A DNA stretch of 64,000 bases, from the NCBI GenBank assembly GCA_038322235.1, contig JBBQFQ010000006.1, positions 96,657-160,656 on the forward strand, written 5' to 3'. This document shows positions 8,153-16,474 of this stretch, in pieces. The first letter of the stretch is position 1. Every line of letters begins with the position of its first letter. Made by a program: the position numbers and the translations under genes. Below the pieces are notes generated by a model. That model worked only from the letters and a program-made list of their open reading frames with translations. It was not told where the DNA came from and searched no databases. The stretch comes from SZAS-18 sp038322235. Lineage in GTDB: Bacteria > Verrucomicrobiota > Verrucomicrobiia > Chthoniobacterales > SZAS-18.

Positions 8153-9511
8153 TTAAACTTCCGCCGCCCCGGCCCGGAGCAGGCGCTCGACAAATCCCGT
8201 GTCGTAGTGGCCGGCGCGGAAATCAGCGTTCTGCATGATGACCTGCTGGAACGGGATCGTGGTCTTCACGCCCTCGATGATGTATTCGCCCAGCGCCCGG
8301 CTCATGCGGGCGATGCTGCTCGTGCGGGTCGCCCCGAGCGTGATCAACTTCGCGATCATCGAGTCGTAGTTCGGAGGAATCGTGTAGTTCGAGTACGCGT
8401 GCGAGTCGACGCGCACCCCGCGGCCGCCGGGGGCGTAGTACAATTGAATCTTGCCCGGGCTCGGCTGAAAATTCTTCGCCGGGTCCTCCGCATTGATGCG
8501 GCACTGGATCGCATGGTGGCGGGGCTTCGGATTTCGCACGCCGTCGGAAAGCTTCTGGCCGTTCGCCACCCAGATCTGCTCCTTCACGAGATCGACTCCG
8601 TACACTTCCTCCGTGACGGTGTGTTCCACCTGGATGCGGGTGTTCATCTCCATGAAGAAGAAGTTCCCGTGCTTGTCGACGAGGTACTCGAGGGTGCCCG
8701 CGCCCTCGTAGCCCACCGCCGAGGCGAGCTTGACCGAGGCGTCGCCCATGCGCTTTCGGAGATCCTCGGTCAGGAACGGCGACGGGCATTCCTCGACGAT
8801 CTTTTGGTTCCGGCGCTGGATCGAGCAGTCTCGTTCCCCGAGATGGACCACCTGGCCGTGCTCGTCGCCAAAGACCTGAAATTCGATGTGCCGCGGCTGC
8901 TCGATCAACTTCTCGAGATACACGGCGCGGTTCCCAAAGGCTTTTTCGGCTTCGTTGCGGGCGGCGTGGAAACCGCTCACGAGCGAACCATCGTTGTGGG
9001 CGGGACGCATCCCCTTGCCGCCACCGCCGGCGGTGGCCTTGATCATGACGGGATAGCCGATTTGCCGGGCGATCTTCAACGCCTCGGCTTCCGTTTCGAT
9101 CACGCCATCGGAGCCGGGAGTGATCGGGACGCCCGCGGCCTTGGCCGTTTCGCGGGCCGTGTTCTTATCGCCCATCGCGCGAATCGCGGACGTCGGCGGT
9201 CCGATGAACTTGATGTTACAGCTGGCGCAGATCTCCGCGAAGTGGGCGTTCTCGGAGAGAAAGCCGTATCCGGGATGGATGGCGTCGACATCCGCGATCT
9301 CCGCGGCCGAAATGATCCGGTCGATCTTGAGGTAACTTTCGCTGCTGGGCCCGGGGCCGATGCAGATGGCCTCGTCCGCCGTGTGGACGTGCAGGGAGTC
9401 GGCGTCAGCGGTGGAATAGACCGCGACCGTGCGGATCCCAAGTTCCTTGCAGGCCCGAATCACGCGGAGGGCGATTTCGCCGCGGTTGGCAATGAGGATT
9501 TTATCAAACAT
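8153..9511 (-). CDS. accC: Acetyl-CoA carboxylase biotin carboxylase subunit
   Basis: A 452-residue ATP-grasp enzyme that carboxylates the biotin of AccB in the first step of fatty acid synthesis. Features in order: KILIANRGEIALRVIRAC, DAIHPGYGFLSEN, the glycine-rich ATP loop ATAGGGGKGMR, HIEFQVFGDEHG, ERDCSIQRRNQKIVEE and EMNTRIQVEHTVTEE. The length matches bacterial AccC (about 450). It sits 115 bp downstream of accB on the same strand, the normal accBC order. A VOC gene follows after 8 bp. Confidence 0.97.
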   Translation of the reverse strand: MFDKILIANRGEIALRVIRACKELGIRTVAVYSTADADSLHVHTADEAICIGPGPSSESYLKIDRIISAAEIADVDAIHPGYGFLSENAHFAEICASCNIKFIGPPTSAIRAMGDKNTARETAKAAGVPITPGSDGVIETEAEALKIARQIGYPVMIKATAGGGGKGMRPAHNDGSLVSGFHAARNEAEKAFGNRAVYLEKLIEQPRHIEFQVFGDEHGQVVHLGERDCSIQRRNQKIVEECPSPFLTEDLRKRMGDASVKLASAVGYEGAGTLEYLVDKHGNFFFMEMNTRIQVEHTVTEEVYGVDLVKEQIWVANGQKLSDGVRNPKPRHHAIQCRINAEDPAKNFQPSPGKIQLYYAPGGRGVRVDSHAYSNYTIPPNYDSMIAKLITLGATRTSSIARMSRALGEYIIEGVKTTIPFQQVIMQNADFRAGHYDTGFVERLLRAGAAEV

Positions 9512-9626
9512 GCGCGAGGGCGCTCACGGCGTTGCCGCCGGGAGGCGCTTCAAGTTTCAATCCGGGAGGCGGGAGGCGGCCCGGCGATAATGGGGTGGAG
9601 GCAGAGATGGCTGCGGCGGGGGAGCG

Positions 9627-10085
9627 CTACTTCACCCGGAAGAGCGGCTGGCCGAATTGGACCGGCTTGCCGTTCTCGGCAACGATTTCGGCGATGACTC
9701 CCTTGGTCTCGGCCTTGATCTCATTCATCACCTTCATGGCTTCGATGATGCAGACGACCGTATTTTCGTCGACGACGTCGCCGACTTTCGCGAAAGCCGG
9801 GGAATCCGGCGAGGCGGCGGTGTAAAACGTGCCGACCATGGGAGACTGAATTTCGCGCAGATCCGAGGCTGGTTCAGCGGGTGCGGCGGCGGCGGCGGTA
9901 GCGGCGGGCGCCGCGGCCAGGCCCGGTGCCGGGAGCAGAACGGGCGCGGCGGGGGCTGCAACCGTGAAGACGCTGCCGGTCCCGCGCTCAAGCACGATCT
10001 TGACCCCTTCTTTCTCAAGTTTGAAAACCGAGAGGTCGTTCTTCTTCATCAATTCGATGATGATTTTGATGTCTTTGAGTTCCAA
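9627..10085 (-). CDS. accB: Acetyl-CoA carboxylase biotin carboxyl carrier protein
   Basis: A 152-residue carrier protein. It has an N-terminal helical region (ELKDIKIIIELMKKNDLSVF), an Ala/Pro-rich hinge (about residues 41-72), and the biotinyl domain with EAMKVMNEI, biotin going on Lys118. No ATG is available at the conserved N-terminus. The start is most likely TTG at 10085, preceded seven bases upstream by a strong ribosome site (GGAGGT in minus-strand sense). The frame stays open far upstream, but that region is intergenic or belongs to the divergent kinase. It is the first gene of an accB-accC unit. Confidence 0.92.
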   Translation of the reverse strand: MELKDIKIIIELMKKNDLSVFKLEKEGVKIVLERGTGSVFTVAAPAAPVLLPAPGLAAAPAATAAAAAPAEPASDLREIQSPMVGTFYTAASPDSPAFAKVGDVVDENTVVCIIEAMKVMNEIKAETKGVIAEIVAENGKPVQFGQPLFRVK

Positions 10086-10100
10086 GGCAGTGACCTCCGA
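10083..10100 (-). promoter_or_regulatory. Ribosome binding site fixing the accB TTG start
   Basis: In minus-strand sense the sequence reads GGAGGTCACTGCCTTG: a near-perfect Shine-Dalgarno, a 7-base spacer and the TTG. No ATG or GTG in frame lies at suitable distance, so this site decides the start of the carrier protein. Confidence 0.75.
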
Positions 10101-10160
10101 TGGGGTTGGGTTGCGGGAGCGGGGACAAGCTTTACGGAGTTTCCCGGAACGGGTCAAGCG

Positions 10161-12317
10161 ATGGCCAGCGTCCGCCGCGCGGTCCGGAATGCAGGCGGTC
10201 CAGAAAAATGGTTGGCACGGGAGCGCGCTTGGGAAAGGCTGTCGCGCGCTCACCGCTCTCCCGTGCAGATTCCCACGATCTCGCCCCGCATTCCCCCGCC
10301 CCCGGGAAGTCTCGTGGCTGGGGCCGACGCCGCCGCGCTGCAGCAAGAGATCGCCTTGCTCCGATCCGTGCTCGCCTCGGGGACGGACGGCAGCATCGAG
10401 CTCGACGATTTCTGGCGCTTCAAGGCGTTGAATGACGCCGCCGAGTTGCTGCTCAAACAGTCGCGCAACGCCCTGCTCGGGCGAAACCTGTGGGAGTGCT
10501 TCCCCCAGCTCGTAAAGACGAGCGCGTACGGCTTGCTCCACGCCGCGGTCCAGGATCTCAGGGTCCGGCACTTCGAGGACGAGATCCCGGGCGTCGGGGC
10601 CTGGGTCGAATTTCACGTCCATCCTCACCCGCGGGGACTACTGATTTACCTGCGCGATCAGACGGCGCGGAAGCGGGCGGAGGGGAACCTCGCGCGCCTG
10701 ACCGCGATCGCGGATTGCAGTCCGTCGCCCGTCTTTGAGATCGATTCCGGCGGCGGCATCGCGTACGCAAATCGGGCGGGTCGTGAGATCCTCGCCTCGG
10801 TGCCCGACGCAGGGCCTGCCGCCGTGCTTCCGGCCCGGTTCGACGCGATCGTCCAGACGTGCCTCGCGACGAGGGAGGGGCGCCGGGACCTTCCCGCGGA
10901 GTTCGCCGGGAGAACGTTTTCCTGGGCATTTTTCCCGTCCCCGGATCTGCGCAGCGTCTACGCCTGCGGCGAGGAAGTGACGGGTCAGGTTCGATTGCGG
11001 ACGGAACTCGCCGATGCGCAGAAGAACGAGGCCATCGGCCAGCTTGCGGGCGGGATCGTGCACGATTTCAATTCGTTGCTGACCGTGATCGACGGCCTGG
11101 TGGAGGTCATCCGCAACACGTCCGACGTGCCGCCGGACGCGGCGGAGGCCGGCCGGCTGATCGGGCAGGCTTCGGCGCACGCCGCCACGCTCACCCGGCA
11201 GATCCTGACGTTTGGACGCCGGCAGCGGCTGAATTTGCTGCCGATCGATCTGGTGGATTGCGCGTGCGAAGTGCATTCGCTGCTGGCCCGCACGCTGGGG
11301 GAGCGCGTGCGGATCCGGCTGGATCTTCCCGCCCATCAACTGCCGATCCTGGGGGATCACGGAATGCTGGAGCAGGTGTTCCTGAATCTCGTCTTCAACG
11401 CGCGCGACGCGATGCCGAATGGCGGAGAAATCGTTCTTCGTTTGCGGGCCGTGGACGTGGATCAGCCCACCGCCAGCGTCCTGCTGGACGCACGGGTGGG
11501 CCAGTTTGCGCGGTTGCAGGTGCGTGATGCGGGGACCGGGATGGATCCGGATCTCGTCGCGCAGATTTTCGAGCCGTTTTTTACCACGAAGCCGCCGGGG
11601 CAGGGTACCGGTCTCGGACTCTCGATCGTGCTGGCGGCGGTGAAGCAGCACCAGGGTTGGGTGAACGTCGAGAGCGTGGTGGGGGAGGGAACGACGGTGT
11701 GCGTGTTTTTCCCTCTCGCGACCATCCTCGCGCCTCCGCCCCCACCGCCGCCCGGTGTTCTTCCGGACGAGCTTCCGCCCCCTCCGCCCCATCCGCGTCC
11801 GATGCCGCAAACGTGGCACATGCCGCCAGTGGCGCGCCCCCTCGGTCCGGCGGCCGAAGCGCCGCCAGCGCCGCCCAAGCCGGCGGGGGTCGCAGCAGAA
11901 GCGCCGGCACCCGCCCGGGAACAGCCGCCGGAGGCGTCCGGGCCGGTCGCGGTCCTGCTCGTCGAAGACAACGATGCAATTCGCGGGCTCCTTGGCCACT
12001 ATCTCGAGGTCCGGGGTTTCGAAGTTTTTCGAGCGGCGACCGGCGAAGCCGCGCTGACCTTGTGGCGAGATGGCGCCACGCACGCGGCGGTGCTCATCAC
12101 AGACATCGTGATGCCGGGACGACTCAGCGGCCCCCAGCTCGCGGCGGAGATGCTCCAGGACAACTCCGCGCTCCGCGTAATTTACATGTCCGGGTACTCG
12201 AACGATGAGCGGATGAAAGGGCTGCAACTCGACGAGGGCGTGAATTTTCTCGGGAAGCCGTTCGCCCCATCGGACCTGGGTGACGTGGTCGCCCGCGCGC
12301 TGGGGCAGGTCCGCTGA
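10161..12317 (+). CDS. Hybrid histidine kinase with C-terminal receiver domain
   Basis: About 718 residues. There is no membrane segment or signal peptide, so it is a cytoplasmic sensor. Two PAS-like regions come first (about 75-160 and 178-265; FEIDSGGGIAYANRAGREIL is typical). The dimerisation helix has GGIVHDFNSLLTVIDGL with phospho-acceptor His301. The ATPase domain has FLNLVFNARDAMPNGG (N box), VRDAGTGMDPDLV (G1), EPFFTTKPPGQGTGLGLSIV (F/G2). A Pro-rich linker (about 520-590) leads to a receiver with LLVEDNDAIR, phosphoryl Asp648 in ITDIVMPG, and a KPF lysine. The ATG at 10161 is uncertain; GTG at 10263 is an alternative. No separate response regulator is adjacent, so its output partner is unknown. 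Confidence 0.88.
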   Translation: MASVRRAVRNAGGPEKWLARERAWERLSRAHRSPVQIPTISPRIPPPPGSLVAGADAAALQQEIALLRSVLASGTDGSIELDDFWRFKALNDAAELLLKQSRNALLGRNLWECFPQLVKTSAYGLLHAAVQDLRVRHFEDEIPGVGAWVEFHVHPHPRGLLIYLRDQTARKRAEGNLARLTAIADCSPSPVFEIDSGGGIAYANRAGREILASVPDAGPAAVLPARFDAIVQTCLATREGRRDLPAEFAGRTFSWAFFPSPDLRSVYACGEEVTGQVRLRTELADAQKNEAIGQLAGGIVHDFNSLLTVIDGLVEVIRNTSDVPPDAAEAGRLIGQASAHAATLTRQILTFGRRQRLNLLPIDLVDCACEVHSLLARTLGERVRIRLDLPAHQLPILGDHGMLEQVFLNLVFNARDAMPNGGEIVLRLRAVDVDQPTASVLLDARVGQFARLQVRDAGTGMDPDLVAQIFEPFFTTKPPGQGTGLGLSIVLAAVKQHQGWVNVESVVGEGTTVCVFFPLATILAPPPPPPPGVLPDELPPPPPHPRPMPQTWHMPPVARPLGPAAEAPPAPPKPAGVAAEAPAPAREQPPEASGPVAVLLVEDNDAIRGLLGHYLEVRGFEVFRAATGEAALTLWRDGATHAAVLITDIVMPGRLSGPQLAAEMLQDNSALRVIYMSGYSNDERMKGLQLDEGVNFLGKPFAPSDLGDVVARALGQVR

Positions 12318-12414
12318 CGGAATCGAAGCGGCAGCCGCCGGTCTCGCGAGCCTGAACCAATGCTCGACTTTACCCCCTTCTGGCCCGTATCTTCTGAAAT
12401 TCCAGTTCCTTCCC

Positions 12415-13011
12415 ATGAAAGCCAACGCTCCTGCTCCCAACGCTCCCCCCGCCGCCAACGGTGCCGCGCCGGACAATCTCGAACGCACGCGCGAGCTGCT
12501 CTTCGGCAGCGTCCAGCGCGAAATTGAAAAGCGCTTTGCGCGTCTCGAGGAGCGCTTAACTCGCGAAATGGGTGAGACGCGCGACGAATTCCGCCGCCGG
12601 CTCGGCCAGTTTGAGGTCCACACGAAGGGCGAAATCGAGAGTCTCTCCGCCCAACTCGTGGCCGAGCGTGAGGAACGCTCGCGGTTGTTCAAGGCGGCGG
12701 GGGGCGAGCGGGCCGCGGCCCACGGTTCGCTCGAGGAAAAAATTGCGCAGCTGGTCGAATCGTCCGGACGGGCGACCCGCGATCTCACGAACCAGACGCG
12801 CGATCAGCACCGCCTGATCGCGGAGGAAATGCAGCAGAAATTCGACACGCTTTCCGCTAACCTCCACCGCGAGGCAGCGGAGCTCCGGGACGAGAAGACC
12901 GACCGCGTCGCCCTCGCCGACATGCTCAGCGAGCTCGCCTTGCGCCTGCGCCGCGAAGTCCCCGGCCTGCCCGAGCACGACCACTCCCACGATCAGCCCC
13001 ACGGCGCCTGA
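12415..13011 (+). CDS. Coiled-coil protein, first gene of a small-GTPase cluster
   Basis: A 198-residue soluble protein that I do not recognise by name. After a 25-residue Ala/Pro-rich leader, nearly the whole sequence is heptad-like helix (residues about 30-180), rich in Glu, Arg, Leu and Gln, for example REIEKRFARLEERLTREMG and RDEFRRRLGQFEVHTKGEI. The C-terminus is His/Asp-rich (HDHSHDQPHGA), which might bind metal. It is followed after 31 bp by a membrane protein and then a Ras-like GTPase, all co-directional, so it is probably a structural or effector component. The upstream frame is open to 12280, but the ATG at 12415 begins the plausible protein. Confidence 0.75.
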   Translation: MKANAPAPNAPPAANGAAPDNLERTRELLFGSVQREIEKRFARLEERLTREMGETRDEFRRRLGQFEVHTKGEIESLSAQLVAEREERSRLFKAAGGERAAAHGSLEEKIAQLVESSGRATRDLTNQTRDQHRLIAEEMQQKFDTLSANLHREAAELRDEKTDRVALADMLSELALRLRREVPGLPEHDHSHDQPHGA

Positions 13012-13042
13012 GCCTGCGTGAGCGCGGCGCGCCCGCCAGCCG

Positions 13043-14773
13043 ATGAGCGAACGCTCCGTCCAGCCCGGCCCGAACGGCGGTCCGCCGCGCAACGGCCACC
13101 CCGCGCCCGCCCCGGCGCCGACCGGCGACGGATTCGATGAGCTGCGCGCCATTCTCGTCGGGCCCGAGCAAAAGGAGCTCGCACAGTTGCGGGATCCGGA
13201 GGCGCGTCTGGAGGAAATCAGCGACGCGATTCCCGAGGCAATCGCTCGCCGGGGTCCGAACGACAAGCTGCTGATCGCCTCGCTCCGGCCGGTGGCGCAG
13301 GAGACGGTGGCGCAGCTCGTAAAATTCAAGCCGCAGTTCTTCGCGGACCTGCTCACGCCCGTCATCGCTCCGACGATCCGGCGCGCGATCGCCCAGGCGT
13401 TCGAGTCCACGCTCGAAGCGCTCCGGCAGATGACCGAGCGCACGTTTTCCCTTCAGGGATTAAAGTGGCGCCTGGAAGCGATGCGTTCCGGGGTCTCGGT
13501 GGCGGAAATCGCGCTCCGTCACACCGTGCTCTATCGTGTAGAGCAGGTGTTCTTGATCCATAAGGAGACCGGCGTACTGCTCGAGTTCGCGGCGGCGGAG
13601 GGCGCGCCGGGCGCGGACTCGGACATGGTTTCCGGCATGCTCACCGCCGTCCGGCAGTTCATGTCGGATTCCTTTCATACCCCCGAGGCGCAGAACGTCG
13701 ATGCGGTGAAGATCGGTGAGTTCTTACTCTGGGTGGAGCCCGGCCCGCACGCCATCCTGGCGGCGACGATTCGTGGCACCCCGCCCGCGGATCTCCATGG
13801 GCTGCTGCAGGACACGCTCGATGGCATCCATGTCCTGCTCGGAGAGACGCTCGAGAAATTTGCGGGGGACACGAAGCCCTTCGAAGCCTGCCGCCCGGAA
13901 CTCGCCGCGTGCCTGCGCTCGGAGTCGAGCGTGCCTGTCCGCTCGCGCAAGAGCGGGACCAGCGGGCTGAAGGTGGTGCTCGGTCTGCTCGTCGTCGCGC
14001 TGGCGGGATGGCTCATTGCGCGAGGTCTGGCCGCCCGGACGGAGCGCCTCGTCCGACAATCGTACGTCGATGCCCTCGCGACGCAGCGTGGCCTCGTGAC
14101 GACGTTCATCGACGCGGCGTCGCAGCCGATGCGCGTGCGGGGGCTGCGGGATCCGCTCGCCGTCGATCCCGCGCAACTCGCGCGCGATGCGGGGCTCGAT
14201 CCTCATTCCCTCGATGAACGCTGGGAGACATTTTTCTGCCTGGAGCCGGACTTCGTCCTGAGGCGGGCGCGGGGGGAGTTGATGCCGCCGACCGGCGTAA
14301 CGCTCGACCTTGATCGCGCGAATCGAGCGCTCCAGGTGTCCGGCCGGGCTCCGAACGCGTGGATCGTGCAAATGCGTCGGAACGCCCGCGCGGTGCCGGG
14401 GGTCGCCCGCGTGGACGAGACCCGGCTCGTCGATGCCGACCTGAGCGCCTGGCGGGAACTCGCCGCCCGGGCGGAGTCGGTGACGGTGCGCTTCACCAGC
14501 TCGGATGACGCGCTCGCGCCGGCGCAGCGCGAGGAGATCGTCCGCGTGGCGGTCATCGCGCGCGAAGCGGCCGAAGCTGCCCAACTCCTCGGGCGAGGGA
14601 CGCAGGTCGAGGTCAGCGGAGAGCTGTTCCGCGCCTCCGCCGTGGCCTCGGCGCTTTCTTCGACTGCGGGTGTGCCTCCGACCGTCGTGCGCGCAGCCCC
14701 GCCGGCGACGGGCTCGACCGACGCGGTTTCCTTCCGGCTTCTTCTGACCGATTCCGCCCCACCACCCCGTTGA
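13043..14773 (+). CDS. Membrane protein with roadblock/longin-like cytoplasmic domain
   Basis: A 576-residue protein with one clear transmembrane segment (VVLGLLVVALAGWLIARGL, about 311-330). Residues about 50-150 are helical. Residues about 164-290 (VEQVFLIHKETGVLL, later GPHAILAATIRGTPP and DGIHVLLGETLEKFAGD) have the strand/helix order of roadblock/longin-like domains that dock on small GTPases. The C-terminal part (about 385-570) holds repeated alpha/beta units of BON or OmpA-like appearance (VTLDLDRANRALQVSGRAP) and would face the periplasm if the N-terminus is inside. It lies between the coiled-coil gene and the GTPase gene. Domain calls are by eye and moderately uncertain; no named family is claimed. 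Confidence 0.7.
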   Translation: MSERSVQPGPNGGPPRNGHPAPAPAPTGDGFDELRAILVGPEQKELAQLRDPEARLEEISDAIPEAIARRGPNDKLLIASLRPVAQETVAQLVKFKPQFFADLLTPVIAPTIRRAIAQAFESTLEALRQMTERTFSLQGLKWRLEAMRSGVSVAEIALRHTVLYRVEQVFLIHKETGVLLEFAAAEGAPGADSDMVSGMLTAVRQFMSDSFHTPEAQNVDAVKIGEFLLWVEPGPHAILAATIRGTPPADLHGLLQDTLDGIHVLLGETLEKFAGDTKPFEACRPELAACLRSESSVPVRSRKSGTSGLKVVLGLLVVALAGWLIARGLAARTERLVRQSYVDALATQRGLVTTFIDAASQPMRVRGLRDPLAVDPAQLARDAGLDPHSLDERWETFFCLEPDFVLRRARGELMPPTGVTLDLDRANRALQVSGRAPNAWIVQMRRNARAVPGVARVDETRLVDADLSAWRELAARAESVTVRFTSSDDALAPAQREEIVRVAVIAREAAEAAQLLGRGTQVEVSGELFRASAVASALSSTAGVPPTVVRAAPPATGSTDAVSFRLLLTDSAPPPR

Positions 14774-14783
14774 ATTTCCATTG

Positions 14784-14805
14784 TCGCCCCGCCCCATCGG
14801 GGCGA
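14784..14805. other. Perfect inverted repeat between two genes
   Basis: TCGCCCCG, a six-base loop, then CGGGGCGA, in the 49-bp gap between the membrane protein and the GTPase gene. No T-run follows, so it is not a typical terminator. It could tune mRNA stability or GTPase expression within the transcript. Confidence 0.45.
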
Positions 14806-14822
14806 GGCATCGCGCGCCTGAA

Positions 14823-15332
14823 ATGATCAAAAAGAAAATCTGCCTTCTCGGACCTCCCGGGGTCGGGAAGACGAGTCTCGTCGCCCGCTTCGTGAAGAGC
14901 ATCTATTCCGAAAATTACCATGCGACGGTCGGCGCGAAGGTGGACAAGAAGACGGTGTTAGCCGGGCCGCACGCCGTGGAGCTGATGATCTGGGACATGG
15001 CGGGCGACACCGCCGAGCGACTCGCCCACTCGCCGTATTTGAGAGGTGCCGCCGGACATTTGGTTGTCGCCGATGGCACGCGACCGGAGACGGTCGAGGA
15101 AGCGCGTCGGCTGATGGCTGAGGTCCTCACGTTGCATGGCGCGGTTCCCATCGTCTTCGCGATCAACAAGTGCGACCTCAAAAGCGACTGGGCGATCGGC
15201 GAAACCGATCTCGCCCCGCATGTCTACGGGGGCGATCCGCCCATCCTGACGAGTGCCAAGGACGGTGAGCGCGTCGAGCTGGCTTTCATCACCCTCGCCG
15301 AACGGATGCTGGCAGCAGAGATCGTCGCGTAG
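14823..15332 (+). CDS. Ras-like (Rab/Roc-type) small GTPase
   Basis: A 169-residue GTPase with all five G motifs: G1 GPPGVGKTS (residues 10-18), a switch I region NYHATVGAKVDKK with the Rab-style Thr, G3 IWDMAGDT (DxxG), G4 NKCD, and G5 TSAK. It resembles eukaryotic Rab/Ras-type proteins more than MglA, whose sequence is distinct. It has no lipidation motif and would be recruited by the membrane protein upstream, which carries a longin/roadblock-like domain. The ATG at 14823 (MIKKKICLLG) starts exactly at the first strand. G3 has Asp where Ras-type proteins carry Glu or Gln after the Gly, so catalysis may need a partner. Its biological role is unknown. Confidence 0.88.
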   Translation: MIKKKICLLGPPGVGKTSLVARFVKSIYSENYHATVGAKVDKKTVLAGPHAVELMIWDMAGDTAERLAHSPYLRGAAGHLVVADGTRPETVEEARRLMAEVLTLHGAVPIVFAINKCDLKSDWAIGETDLAPHVYGGDPPILTSAKDGERVELAFITLAERMLAAEIVA

Positions 15333-15338
15333 CCACCG

Positions 15339-16367
15339 TCAGTGCGAGAAGCGCGAGACGATGCGCTCGACGAGAAGTTCGATTTTCCTGGCGGCCTTCA
15401 GACGGACGGTCCAGGCGATGGGGATCGCCTCGTAGCCATGGAGCGCTCCCAGCCACGAACCGATCAAGGCGCCGCGTCCCGCGTTGTCGCCCCCGGCCCG
15501 GGCGTTGGCGATGATCGCGTCCGGAAAGGAATGCGCGTGCTTCGCCGCGCAAATCGTCGCGGCCGGAAAACTCTGGGGCAGGGGGCAGGATTGCCCAAGC
15601 TTCTGAATCGCCAGCACGGCCTGATCGTAAGTTGAACCCATCTTTTCGCCGAGGTCCTGCCGCAGCTCGAATTCGAGGGATGAACTCATGCCGGCTTCGA
15701 TCTTGCGCCGGACTTCGTAGCCATGCTCCGGATCCAATCCCTGCGCGATCTGGCGCGCGTGATCGAACGCTCCGTGAAAATCGGTGCCGTTCAGAATATC
15801 GCGCAACACGATCGCGTCCGCTTTCGCGTAGGCGACGGCCTTGTCGTTGTCCTGGCAGACCCGCACGAACGTCTCGATGATGTCGAGGAGAGTCGGATCC
15901 TCCCGGTGCGCGATCACGACCGCCGCCAGGCGGGTGACATTCGACATCTCGTCGTCGTCCGCGCCCGATTCCGCGGGGAAGGGAGTGTCGGGATTGGCTT
16001 CCTCGAACTCGGCGAATCGTTCCAGCGTGACCCGGGTCGCCCGGTCGAGATAGCCGGTGTACTCGGGTGAGCCGAAATGTTCGAGGTACCGGAGCCAGTA
16101 ATCATGCCGGTCGAACCGTCCCTGTTGGGCGACGGATTCCATCACCAAGAGCGCACCCTCGCCGTAATGGGTCATCTCCCCAGGCTGCTTCGGGTAGTGG
16201 TAGTGCCCCTCGAACGGGGATTCGAAGCCCTTCAGTCCGTCGGGAAAGCGCTGCTGCATCTCCCCCAGATTGTAGATCCAGTGTGATCCGAGGCAGAACG
16301 CGTCTCCAATGAGTTGACCCCACAGGCAGCCGCGGATGCGATCGGCCAGAGTGGGAGAACGGGACAT
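15339..16367 (-). CDS. ADP-ribosylglycohydrolase (DraG-like) superfamily protein
   Basis: A 342-residue all-helical protein. GCLWGQLIGDAFCLGSHW near residue 14 is the family's first motif, and the C-terminal ARAGGDNAGRGALIGSWLGAL corresponds to the GGDTDT metal loop. The usual TDDT metal motif appears replaced by MTHYGEGALL, and the C-terminal loop reads GGDNAGR, with only one of the two aspartates. It may therefore be a divergent hydrolase or a non-catalytic relative (crystallin-J1-like). Classic DraG removes ADP-ribose from Arg; no ADP-ribosyltransferase or nitrogenase gene is nearby. The start at 16367 follows an upstream non-conserved open frame. Divergent from lipA. Confidence 0.8.
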   Translation of the reverse strand: MSRSPTLADRIRGCLWGQLIGDAFCLGSHWIYNLGEMQQRFPDGLKGFESPFEGHYHYPKQPGEMTHYGEGALLVMESVAQQGRFDRHDYWLRYLEHFGSPEYTGYLDRATRVTLERFAEFEEANPDTPFPAESGADDDEMSNVTRLAAVVIAHREDPTLLDIIETFVRVCQDNDKAVAYAKADAIVLRDILNGTDFHGAFDHARQIAQGLDPEHGYEVRRKIEAGMSSSLEFELRQDLGEKMGSTYDQAVLAIQKLGQSCPLPQSFPAATICAAKHAHSFPDAIIANARAGGDNAGRGALIGSWLGALHGYEAIPIAWTVRLKAARKIELLVERIVSRFSH

Positions 16368-16474
16368 GGCCGCGGAGTGTAGGTCGTGCTGGCCGGGTGT
16401 CGAGTGCTGCGCTGTGGGGAGTTTCGAAATCGGTGCCTTGGCACCGTGCCGGTGGACGGCTAGGATGCGCCGCC

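Noticed and set aside
9657..10160. Upstream in-frame extension of the hybrid histidine kinase
   Set aside because: This part overlaps accB on the other strand and encodes His/Asp-rich antisense sequence; the kinase more likely begins at 10161 or 10263.
10086..10628. N-terminal extension of AccB beyond the TTG
   Set aside because: The extension would overlap the divergent kinase, and the strong ribosome site sits right before the TTG.
10638..12788. A 716-codon minus-strand frame under the histidine kinase
   Set aside because: Antisense of a gene with intact catalytic motifs; no recognisable domain in the shadow.
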